Source of the DNA: Lachnospiraceae bacterium
GTDB lineage: Bacteria > Bacillota > Clostridia > Lachnospirales > Lachnospiraceae
Reading direction: 5' to 3'
Assembly (NCBI GenBank): GCA_009780115.1
Contig: WRAQ01000022.1
Location: 1 to 51,553 of the forward strand
DNA: 51,553 nt
The notes beneath the pieces are model-generated. The model was not told the DNA's origin, did no database searches, and was given only the letters and a program-made list of their open reading frames with translations. Below, piece by piece: positions 39,505 through 47,630 of this stretch (position 1 is the stretch's first letter; each line of letters begins with the position of its first letter). The translations under genes and the position numbers were made by a program.

Positions 39505-41961
39505 TCACTTCACCACTATATTCACAATCCGCCCCGGTACATAAATTTCTTTTACGATTTCGCCGGACAAACGCTCGCCTAAAACTTCCTTACCGGCGGC
39601 GAGGGCATCGTCTTTGCTGATGTCGGCAGGCATCAGGACAATTTTTTTGGTTTTGCCGTTTAATTGGATGGCAACTTCTTTTTCATTATCGGCCATCAAG
39701 GCTTCATCGGCAACCGGCCAGCTATTTGCAAAGACACTCCAACTGATATCGCCGGGCGTTAATTTTGTGTCGCTGCCAGGTGTCAGTTTTGAGCCCCCAA
39801 GCTCTTTGTACAATTCTTCAGCTATATGCGGCGCAAACGGGGCAAGTAAAATAACACCTGTTATTAAAGTCTCTTTATCGATGCCGCCGTTCCGGCTAAG
39901 CTCAATCATTTTATTATTATATTCCATAAATCCGGAAACGACGGTATTAAGGCTGAAATTATTAAGGCGCTGGGTGATATCAAAAATCATTTTATGGCGC
40001 ACCCGCAACATTTCGGCAGTTGGTTTTACGTTTTTATCCTTGTTCTCAAGCACAAGATTGTAGAACTTCGAAAGAAAGCGGAAAACCCCTTCAATTCCCC
40101 GGTCATCCCATTCCGAATCAAGTTCAGGCGGGCCGACGAAAAGTTCATAAAGGCGCAGGGAATCACAACCGTAATCGCGGACAAGGTCGTCCGGGGAAAC
40201 AACGTTTCCTTTTGATTTACTCATTTTGACCCCGTTTTTTCCGGTAATCATGCCTTGATTAAAAAGCTTGGCAAACGGTTCTTCGAAATCAACATAACCA
40301 ATGTCATACAAAAATTTGGTATAAAAACGTGAGTATAACAAATGCAATACCGCATGTTCAACGCCGCCGATATACATATCAACCGGAAGATACTTGGATG
40401 CTTTTTCTTTATCCACCAAAACATCATTATTTTTGTTGTCAATATAACGAAGGAAGTACCAGGACGAACCGGCCCACTGGGGCATGGTATTGGTCTCGCG
40501 TTTTGCTGAAGCTCCACAGCTTGGGCAAGTCGTATTAACCCAGTCGCATATCGCGGCAAGCGGTGATTCACCGGTGCCGGTCGGCTCATAGGATTCAACA
40601 TTGGGCAGCAATAACGGCAGTTCTTCCTCGGGAACCGGGACACAGCCGCAATCAGGGCAATGAATAATCGGAATCGGCTCACCCCAGTAACGCTGACGGG
40701 AAAAAACCCAGTCACGGAGTTTGAAATTAGTTGTTTTTTTGCCAAGGCCGCGTTTTTCAATCATTTCCGGCGCGGTAGCTTTAAGATGCGACGATTCCAT
40801 CCCGTTCCAATCGCCGGAATTAATCACCGTGCCGTTTGGCTCACAGTAAGGTTCAGTCATATCCGGGATTTCAATGCCATCTTTGGCAATAACTTGAACA
40901 ATCGGAAGGCCGAATTTGGCCGCAAATTCAAAATCACGTTCATCATGGGCGGGAACGCACATGATTGCCCCGGTGCCATAGTCGGCAAGAACATAATCAG
41001 CAAGCCATATTTCAAGTTTCTCACCATTTAAAGGGTTTATCGCATATGAGCCGGTGAAAATACCGGTTTTTTCTTTATCCTGTAAACGATCAACACTTGA
41101 TTTGAGTGATGATTCATAAATATACGCCTCAACAGCGGCTTTTTTATCATCAGTTGCCAGTGAAGCTGCCAATCCATGCTCGGGGGCAAGCACCATAAAG
41201 GTTGCACCATAAAGGGTATCAGTCCGGGTCGTAAAAACGGTAATCTTCTCTTCCCTTCCGGCAACCGCAAAATCAACTTCCGCACCATAAGATTTGCCAA
41301 TCCAATCGGCTTGCATTTTTTTGACTTTTTCCGGCCAGTCGAGTTTGTCTAAGTCGTCAAGCAAACGGTCGGCATATTGGGTAATCTTCAGCATCCATTG
41401 CTTAAGGTTTTTCTTGGTTGCATCGGAACCGCAGCGCTCGCACGCCCCGTTTACCACCTCTTCATTCGCCAGGCCGGTTTTGCAAGAAGGGCACCAATTA
41501 ATCGGCATTTCTTTTTCATATGCTAGGCCGGCTTTGAACATCTTGACGAAAATCCACTGTGTCCATTTATAGAAATCGGGGTCAGTTGTCGAAAATTCCA
41601 AGTCCCAATCATACAAAGCAGATATCTGATTGATTTGGGTTTTGATACTTGTAACATTGTCGGCAGTTGTTTTCGCCGGATGGGTACCCATCTTGATTGC
41701 GTAATTTTCGGCCGGCAAACCAAAAGAATCCCAACCCATCGGATGAATAATATAGTGGCCGTTAAGTAGTTTGTAACGGCTCCAGACATCAGAGATAACA
41801 TATCCGCGCCAGTGGCCGACATGAAGCCCGGAAGCAGACGGATAAGGGAACATATCCAGGCAATAGTATTTCGGCTTTTTCCCGTCATCAATATTAACAG
41901 GGGATTCCGCCCAAATTTTACGCCATTTATTTTCAATTTCCCGATGATTATATTTTGCCAT
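39505..41961 (-). CDS. leuS: leucyl-tRNA synthetase
   Basis: 818 residues, a normal bacterial length. This class I synthetase charges tRNA-Leu in the cytosol. The HIGH-type motif is in PYPSASGLHVGHWRGY (about 38-53) and KMSKS is intact in GVKMSKSKGNVV. The zinc-ribbon CPSCKTGLANEEVVNGACERC, the editing domain (TRTDTLYGATFMVLAPEH) and the anticodon-binding C-terminus are all present. GGAGAACGGA precedes the ATG. No T-box leader was found upstream; that space is occupied by family 1 repeat copy B. The stop lies next to family 2 copy 3. Confidence 0.98.
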   Translation of the reverse strand: MAKYNHREIENKWRKIWAESPVNIDDGKKPKYYCLDMFPYPSASGLHVGHWRGYVISDVWSRYKLLNGHYIIHPMGWDSFGLPAENYAIKMGTHPAKTTADNVTSIKTQINQISALYDWDLEFSTTDPDFYKWTQWIFVKMFKAGLAYEKEMPINWCPSCKTGLANEEVVNGACERCGSDATKKNLKQWMLKITQYADRLLDDLDKLDWPEKVKKMQADWIGKSYGAEVDFAVAGREEKITVFTTRTDTLYGATFMVLAPEHGLAASLATDDKKAAVEAYIYESSLKSSVDRLQDKEKTGIFTGSYAINPLNGEKLEIWLADYVLADYGTGAIMCVPAHDERDFEFAAKFGLPIVQVIAKDGIEIPDMTEPYCEPNGTVINSGDWNGMESSHLKATAPEMIEKRGLGKKTTNFKLRDWVFSRQRYWGEPIPIIHCPDCGCVPVPEEELPLLLPNVESYEPTGTGESPLAAICDWVNTTCPSCGASAKRETNTMPQWAGSSWYFLRYIDNKNNDVLVDKEKASKYLPVDMYIGGVEHAVLHLLYSRFYTKFLYDIGYVDFEEPFAKLFNQGMITGKNGVKMSKSKGNVVSPDDLVRDYGCDSLRLYELFVGPPELDSEWDDRGIEGVFRFLSKFYNLVLENKDKNVKPTAEMLRVRHKMIFDITQRLNNFSLNTVVSGFMEYNNKMIELSRNGGIDKETLITGVILLAPFAPHIAEELYKELGGSKLTPGSDTKLTPGDISWSVFANSWPVADEALMADNEKEVAIQLNGKTKKIVLMPADISKDDALAAGKEVLGERLSGEIVKEIYVPGRIVNIVVK

Positions 41962-42004
41962 TTTTCCGTTCTCCTGTTTTAATGATTGTAAAATGTTATA
42001 CTCC

Positions 42005-42118
42005 GTAAGTAAGATAATAAACTCTCTTCGCCGCTGCGGTCTAACTGGTTCTAATTTACTCTTTTGTTTGGGAAGAAGGCGACCTAAGGCGACTACGAGA
42101 TGTTTTTATCTTCCTTAC
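42005..42118 (-). repeat. family 1 palindromic repeat, copy B
   Basis: 114 bp between the L,D-transpeptidase stop and the leuS start. Outer arms GTAAGTAAGATAATAAAC and GTTTTTATCTTCCTTAC pair. The core has TGCGGTCTAACT and GGGAAGAAGGCGACCTAA, matching copies A and C with parallel G-to-A type changes. Same orientation relative to the upstream gene as A and C. Confidence 0.82.
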
Positions 42119-42137
42119 TCCAAATAAGGTTCTACTA

Positions 42138-43601
42138 CTAGTAATAACATACCACCGGAAAACCGGCTGATATGTAAGAAAAAATTTCTTTTGCTACGCT
42201 GTACGGCAGATTAATACAGCCGTGTGAACCGTCGTTTATGTAAATATCACCGCCGAAACTCCGGCGCCACGTTGCATCATGCATCCCGATATTGCCATTA
42301 AACGGCATCCAATAACTGACCGGGGTCGTATAGGTTGCACCGCGGAGAACCGCGTTTCTTTCGCGATATGTTATCCCAAACACACCGGCCGGAGTTGCCA
42401 TCCCCTGACTCATATTCCCTGAAACCAGTTCCGAATCCAGGATTCTTTCACCTTCAATATATAAATATAAATGTTGATTCGTTAAGTCAATTTCAACATA
42501 AGAAGGGCCGATATCATTCTGGCCTTTATGCCAGCCCCGGAGCAAATAATTTGGTTCGCGCTCCATTACTACGCCATATTGAATCAGCTCAAGTAATTCT
42601 TCAATTTCGGCAGTCCGGTTAGTCCGCCAGCCAAACCCGCCGCCGGGAAGACTTCTTTCCACCCCGGCCGTAGTCACAAAAGTCCGTCTCCGGCCATAGG
42701 TATCATTTTCCCGGGCATGGGTAATAACAAACTCCCTTACCTGTTCTTCACAAACCGTAAAGACACCGTTTTCTTCACTAACCCATTGATGAATCAAATC
42801 ACCGTCAAGGATAATTTCACTGCTATTCCAATCATAAATGATTTTCGTCCCGACAAGCCGGTTAAGAATCGCCGCCCGCTGGTTAAGCTCCCGGTCATCA
42901 ACGGTAATCGCCGCCCTGATATAACAGCCTTCCGTTTCGAGATTTATCCTGCTTTTCCGGTTATAAACCGCATTTACGATTAAATCATTTGCTTTCCGGA
43001 AATCAATCATATTACCGCGTGTTTCGGCGATTATCTCGTAACCTTTGATTTCTTCATTGTACTCACTTAAAAAAGCATTTTCCGGCCGGCTCATTTCGGA
43101 CAGATTAAAGATATCCCACTGCCGGATTAAGCCGGATAAAAGCTGATAATCAAAACTAATATCATAAGTTATAACATGTGAGCTTGGATTTGTATATTCA
43201 AAAATCCATCTTTGATTTTCCTGGTTGCGGAGCACTGCTTCAACATCCATATCAATATCAATAAAAAACCCAATCTCGGCCGCTTTGATAATACCGGCGG
43301 CCTGCCCGTCCTGATCCAAGACCTCCAGTTGATAAACAAGGCTTTGCTCAAAAATCAGCCCGGCCGCTTCGGCGGCCGTTTTGTGACTGCAATCAATACC
43401 ATTAATAATCGTATTCGGGAAAAAGTGCCCTTCAAAATAAAGGGACACTTTTACATAAGCAACCGTTAGTGAAATGAGTATTACCCCTAATAAAACACTT
43501 AAACCAACTATCACCCATTGCCAAATCCGCTTTTTCACCGCCGGTAATTCAGATTTCTCTGCTATTGCCGGCTCCGGTAATTCAATAACTTCTGTCGTCA
43601 T
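42138..43601 (-). CDS. L,D-transpeptidase (YkuD) with peptidoglycan-binding region
   Basis: 487 residues. A short cytoplasmic N-terminus is followed by one membrane helix (about 27-50) and an extracellular region of about 290 residues resembling PG_binding_4 repeats. The C-terminal YkuD domain (about 350-487) carries the catalytic motif SHGCINLPYSVAKEIF with Cys near residue 463 and the preceding His in IGMHDATWRR. It would form 3-3 cross-links in peptidoglycan outside the membrane. A GAGA ribosome site is close to the start. It may be co-transcribed with the chemoreceptor 61 bp upstream. Confidence 0.93.
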   Translation of the reverse strand: MTTEVIELPEPAIAEKSELPAVKKRIWQWVIVGLSVLLGVILISLTVAYVKVSLYFEGHFFPNTIINGIDCSHKTAAEAAGLIFEQSLVYQLEVLDQDGQAAGIIKAAEIGFFIDIDMDVEAVLRNQENQRWIFEYTNPSSHVITYDISFDYQLLSGLIRQWDIFNLSEMSRPENAFLSEYNEEIKGYEIIAETRGNMIDFRKANDLIVNAVYNRKSRINLETEGCYIRAAITVDDRELNQRAAILNRLVGTKIIYDWNSSEIILDGDLIHQWVSEENGVFTVCEEQVREFVITHARENDTYGRRRTFVTTAGVERSLPGGGFGWRTNRTAEIEELLELIQYGVVMEREPNYLLRGWHKGQNDIGPSYVEIDLTNQHLYLYIEGERILDSELVSGNMSQGMATPAGVFGITYRERNAVLRGATYTTPVSYWMPFNGNIGMHDATWRRSFGGDIYINDGSHGCINLPYSVAKEIFSYISAGFPVVCYY

Positions 43602-43627
43602 TTTAAAATCTCTTCGTTTTATCGCTA

Positions 43628-43656
43628 CTATTCACGGTTAAGGTAGCTGTGAATAG
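43628..43656 (-). terminator. weak hairpin between chemoreceptor and L,D-transpeptidase
   Basis: CTATTCAC / GTGAATAG, an 8-bp perfect stem with a 13-nt loop, starting a few bases after the receptor stop. No T run, so partial termination or 3' protection at most. Confidence 0.4.
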
Positions 43657-43662
43657 CAACAT

Positions 43663-45654
43663 TTACTCAATTTGGAAACGCTCAATTAAATCCTCTAAGG
43701 TAGATGCTTGAGCAGTAAATTCTTCACTTAGCGCCGAGCATTCCTGTGCTAGTGCTGAATTACTTTGGATAACATCAGAGATTTGGTTTACGCCATCTTC
43801 AACCTCCGTCATCGTTTCAGCCTGCTTCGTTGAAAATTCGGTAACTTCCTTGATATTCCCTTCGATTGCTTTCAAGCCGGTAATAACTTGTGTCAATGAA
43901 TCAGCGGTTGTTTCGGTTATTTCATCACCAATTTTCGCTTCACTTATTGCCGTTTCAATCAGTTCCCTTGTATTGACTGCCGAGCGGGCACTACCTTCGG
44001 CAAGACTGCGTATTTCATTGGCTACCACCGCAAACCCGCGGCCTGCTTCACCGGCACGTGCCGCTTCGATTGAAGCATTTAAGGAAAGTAAATTGGTCTG
44101 TGAGGCGATATCTTCGATTCCGGAAATAATCGACTCAATCTGTTGTGACGTTTCATTAATCCGGCGCATTGCCGCTTTCAGGTTTTCCATTTCCGTACTG
44201 CTACGTTCAGCGACATTTTGCATATCGGTCGCCATTTTGAAGATTTTGTTCTGCTCTTCCGCACTTTTTCTGATTTGGTCGGTAACATCGTGAATCGTTG
44301 CTTGTAATTCCTCAACCGCCGCCGATTGGTCAGTCGCCCCCTCGGCAAGGCTGGTTGAACTTTCGGTTAACTGGCCGGAACCGGTTGTCACCTCATGCGA
44401 GACCGTTTTCATATGACGGATCGTTTCACTCAAACGTTGATCCAGATCATGATATGCCTGTAAAATAGGCGCGAAATCACCATTATAAAGTTCGACTGCC
44501 TGTGATTCTACGGTAAAATTACCGGTGCTCATCTCGCCAAGCACATAACTAATATCATTTATCATTACGGCTAATTCTCTGGTAATCACGTTAGTCGTTT
44601 CGGCAAGTTCACTTGTTTCGTCACCGGTATTAATATGAATTTCTTCCATACTTAAACTACCATTTGCTAATAACTTAAGGTTGTCCTTGCATAGATTAAT
44701 ATGATTACCGATACCTTTACCGGTTTTGTGCCCGATGACATAACCAAGATATATTATCACCGCTGCCATCAGCAGCATCAACACAATCGTAAGATATAAA
44801 CCGCCAAGGAAATCACTTTGACGGACGGCTACGGCAAGGCTCCAGCCATTTCCTTTATTAATCGGGGCAAAAGCCGTAATTTCACTTTTTCCGGCATATC
44901 TGTTTTTACCGCTTCCGCCAACCCCAGTCCGCATTCTCTCATGGACAGCCGCCAATGTTCTAAGGGAACGGTCCGTCAAAGCTTCATGTTCAATATTTTC
45001 CCGTTCTAATACCAGACTCATATCCGGGTCGGCGATAGTATACCCTTCACTATTAATAATATATTTTTCAGTATTTTCGCTGATTTCTATTGAAGTAACA
45101 ATATCATTCAAGGTACTTTCCGGCAATCGTAAGCGAATAACACCCACAACTCTGGTGCCGATATTTCCGCCTTCCCATAGCGGCGCAACGACATAAAGCA
45201 ACAACCTGCCGCCATCTACCGCCGGGTCGGGAATAAAAGAATGCCCGTTCATCGCAATCCGGAAATAATTCTCGTTACTGATACTACTTCCGTCGAAAAT
45301 ACTGATTCCATCGGCAAGAAATATATTTCCTTCAACTAATCCATAATAATTGATTTTTGAATCCATTAAGGCTTTTTTGTCTTCCGCGCTTACATCAGGA
45401 TTTGAGAAGCGGGCCACACTGCCCATCTCATAAGCCAGTGTTTCTTTATTTTGCAGCTCCCATGTTACCCGCTCGCTGCTGATAGCGGCAATTAATTCGA
45501 GATTCGTTGTTAATGTCGAAATAATCATCTGATTACTTCTGATGATAAATAAAGTACCAACAAGCAGCATTGCAAAAACTACCAGGATAATTGAAGAATT
45601 TTGAATTTTCTTTTGGATTGATAAATTATTAAACCATTTACTTATTTTTTCCAT
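43663..45654 (-). CDS. methyl-accepting chemotaxis protein (Cache-type sensor)
   Basis: 663 residues. TM1 is at about 20-41 and a large extracytoplasmic region (about 42-275) looks like a double Cache sensor ([17 protein letters not shown], then [12 protein letters not shown]). TM2 is at about 278-301, then a HAMP-like linker. The signalling hairpin tip is [20 protein letters not shown] (about 515-534). The sensor differs from that of the receptor at 13475, so a different stimulus is expected. AGAAAGG lies ten bases before the ATG. It follows the GGGtGRT gene by 51 bp in the same direction. Confidence 0.94.
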   Translation of the reverse strand: MEKISKWFNNLSIQKKIQNSSIILVVFAMLLVGTLFIIRSNQMIISTLTTNLELIAAISSERVTWELQNKETLAYEMGSVARFSNPDVSAEDKKALMDSKINYYGLVEGNIFLADGISIFDGSSISNENYFRIAMNGHSFIPDPAVDGGRLLLYVVAPLWEGGNIGTRVVGVIRLRLPESTLNDIVTSIEISENTEKYIINSEGYTIADPDMSLVLERENIEHEALTDRSLRTLAAVHERMRTGVGGSGKNRYAGKSEITAFAPINKGNGWSLAVAVRQSDFLGGLYLTIVLMLLMAAVIIYLGYVIGHKTGKGIGNHINLCKDNLKLLANGSLSMEEIHINTGDETSELAETTNVITRELAVMINDISYVLGEMSTGNFTVESQAVELYNGDFAPILQAYHDLDQRLSETIRHMKTVSHEVTTGSGQLTESSTSLAEGATDQSAAVEELQATIHDVTDQIRKSAEEQNKIFKMATDMQNVAERSSTEMENLKAAMRRINETSQQIESIISGIEDIASQTNLLSLNASIEAARAGEAGRGFAVVANEIRSLAEGSARSAVNTRELIETAISEAKIGDEITETTADSLTQVITGLKAIEGNIKEVTEFSTKQAETMTEVEDGVNQISDVIQSNSALAQECSALSEEFTAQASTLEDLIERFQIE

Positions 45655-45705
45655 GGCTCGTTAACCTTTCTCTCATGTAGCCGGATTGTTACGGCAAAAC
45701 TGCAA

Positions 45706-46719
45706 CTAAAATTTACCTTCTTTTGCTGCTTCTTCAAGTGATACCGCTACGGCAACAGTCATACCAACCATCGGATTATTCCCTGCACCGACAAGGCCCA
45801 TCATTTCAACGTGGGCAGGCACGGAAGATGAACCGGCAAACTGGGCATCGGAGTGCATCCGCCCCATCGTATCGGTCATGCCATAGGAAGCAGGCCCGGC
45901 GGCCATATTGTCGGGGTGCAAAGTCCGTCCGGTCCCCCCGCCGGAAGCAACGGAGAAATATTTTTTATTTTGCTCTAAGCATTCTTTTTTGTACGTTCCG
46001 GCAACCGGGTGCTGGAAACGGGTCGGGTTCGTTGAGTTGCCGGTAATTGAAACATCAACATGCTCCTTGTGCATAACCGCAACACCTTCAACAACGTCAT
46101 TTACGCCATAGCAATTTACTTTTGCCCGAAGGCCGGCTGAATAAGATTTACGGAACGTTTCTTTGACATCACAGGTTGCATAATCCATTTCCGTTTCAAC
46201 ATAGGTAAAGCCATTAATCCGGGAAATAATTTGAGCGGCATCTTTGCCAAGGCCGTTTAAAATAACCCGGAGTGGTTTCCGGCGGACTTTATTAGCTTTT
46301 TCAGCGATTCCGATTGCCCCTTCGGCGGCGGCAAATGATTCATGCCCGGCAAGGAAAGCAAAACATTCGGTTTCTTCTTCAAGCAGCATCTTACCTAAGT
46401 TGCCATGGCCAATCCCTACTTTGCGCTGGTCGGCAACTGAACCGGGAATACAGAAAGCTTGAATCCCTTCACCTATCGCGGCGGCGGCATCGGCGGCTTT
46501 GCGGCAGTCTTTTTTGATTGCAATCGCGGCGCCAACGACATAAGCCCATTTGGCATTTTCAAAACAAATCGGCTGGATAGCTTCGACCTGATGATAAACA
46601 TCAAGACCGGCATCCTTCGTAATCTTTTCGGCTTCTTCAAGGGAAGAAATGCCATAGCTATTTAAAACTGTATTTATTTGGTTAATACGTCTTTCATATG
46701 ATTCAAATTTTGGTGCCAT
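45706..46719 (-). CDS. GGGtGRT family protein
   Basis: 337 residues. It carries the name-giving glycine motif SGGGTGRTLHPDN (about 257-269) and a Gly/Ala-rich fold with many conserved short motifs (GIGHGNLGKMLLEEETECFAFLAG is one region). The family is widespread in anaerobes and its biochemical role is not established. It directly follows a NifU-like scaffold gene by 35 bp, an arrangement I recall as conserved, so a part in Fe-S or radical chemistry is an inference. A strong AGGAGG site precedes the ATG. Confidence 0.9.
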   Translation of the reverse strand: MAPKFESYERRINQINTVLNSYGISSLEEAEKITKDAGLDVYHQVEAIQPICFENAKWAYVVGAAIAIKKDCRKAADAAAAIGEGIQAFCIPGSVADQRKVGIGHGNLGKMLLEEETECFAFLAGHESFAAAEGAIGIAEKANKVRRKPLRVILNGLGKDAAQIISRINGFTYVETEMDYATCDVKETFRKSYSAGLRAKVNCYGVNDVVEGVAVMHKEHVDVSITGNSTNPTRFQHPVAGTYKKECLEQNKKYFSVASGGGTGRTLHPDNMAAGPASYGMTDTMGRMHSDAQFAGSSSVPAHVEMMGLVGAGNNPMVGMTVAVAVSLEEAAKEGKF

Positions 46720-46754
46720 TTTTTCCTCCTATATTTACAATGAATCTCTTCGCT

Positions 46755-47447
46755 TTATTCTTTGCGCGGGTCGATAATCTTCACTGCATCAGCAACACGG
46801 CCATACTGGCCTTTCGCTTTTTCCCACGCCGTATTCGGATCATCACCTTTAGCAATAAAATCGGTCATCCGGCCAAGGCTGACAAACTGATAACCGATGA
46901 TTTCATCATCTGCATCAAGGGCAATTCCGGTCACATAACCTTCGGCCATCTCAAGATAACGGGGGCCTTTGGCTAAAGTACCATACATCGTGCCAACCTG
47001 GCTGCGAAGCCCTTTGCCTAAGTCTTCAAGGCCGGCGCCAATCGGAAGGCCGCCTTCAGAAAACGCACTCTGGGTACGCCCATAAACGATTTGTAAGAAC
47101 AGTTCGCGCATTGCAACATTAATTGCATCACAAACAAGGTCGGTATTCATTGCTTCCAATACAGTAAGGCCGGGCATAATTTCCGCCGCCATCGCTGCCG
47201 AATGAGTCATTCCGGAACAACCAATCGTTTCAATCAGGGTCTCCTGAACGATACCTTCCTTAATATTAAGAGTCAGCTTACAAGCCCCCTGTTGGGGTGC
47301 ACACCAGCCGACACCGTGGGTGAGACCGGAAATATCTTTTACTTCTTTGGCATTTACCCATTTTCCCTCTTCCGGAATCGGGGCGCAACCATGACACACT
47401 CCTTGTGCCACTTTGCACATTTGCTCAATTTCATGTGAATAAATCAT
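46755..47447 (-). CDS. NifU/IscU-like Fe-S scaffold protein paired with GGGtGRT
   Basis: 230 residues. The N-terminal part contains Cys motifs MCKVAQGVCHGCAP and WCAPQQGACKL. A central scaffold-like region follows, with ETIGCSGMTHSAAMAAE resembling the conserved Cys region of IscU-type scaffolds. The remainder (about 130-230) has no recognised motif. Likely assembles or carries an Fe-S cluster for a partner, probably the GGGtGRT protein next door; the partner claim is inference from position. AAAGGAG precedes the ATG. Confidence 0.85.
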   Translation of the reverse strand: MIYSHEIEQMCKVAQGVCHGCAPIPEEGKWVNAKEVKDISGLTHGVGWCAPQQGACKLTLNIKEGIVQETLIETIGCSGMTHSAAMAAEIMPGLTVLEAMNTDLVCDAINVAMRELFLQIVYGRTQSAFSEGGLPIGAGLEDLGKGLRSQVGTMYGTLAKGPRYLEMAEGYVTGIALDADDEIIGYQFVSLGRMTDFIAKGDDPNTAWEKAKGQYGRVADAVKIIDPRKE

Positions 47448-47478
47448 GTAGTACTCCTTTCGCGATATTGTATATATA

Positions 47479-47494
47479 AAGAGTTTAAACTCTT
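47479..47494. promoter_or_regulatory. 16-bp perfect palindrome upstream of the NifU-like gene
   Basis: AAGAGTTTAAACTCTT lies about 30 bp before the NifU-like ATG, next to TATATATACAAT. A dimeric regulator site is possible; no regulator is identified. Confidence 0.45.
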
Positions 47495-47630
47495 CATTTC
47501 ATATCTTCGCATACTTTATTAAAAAAATCCAGTACTTTATAAGATTGAAGAATAAATTGATATATGATATGATGAAATCACGGGATTTTATCATAAATTT
47601 AATATAAATAATACCCTAGGGAGGTTGCGT

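Noticed and set aside
41962-42137. Possible T-box leader upstream of leuS
   Set aside because: No T-box consensus sequence, specifier stem or terminator/antiterminator was found; the space holds family 1 copy B.
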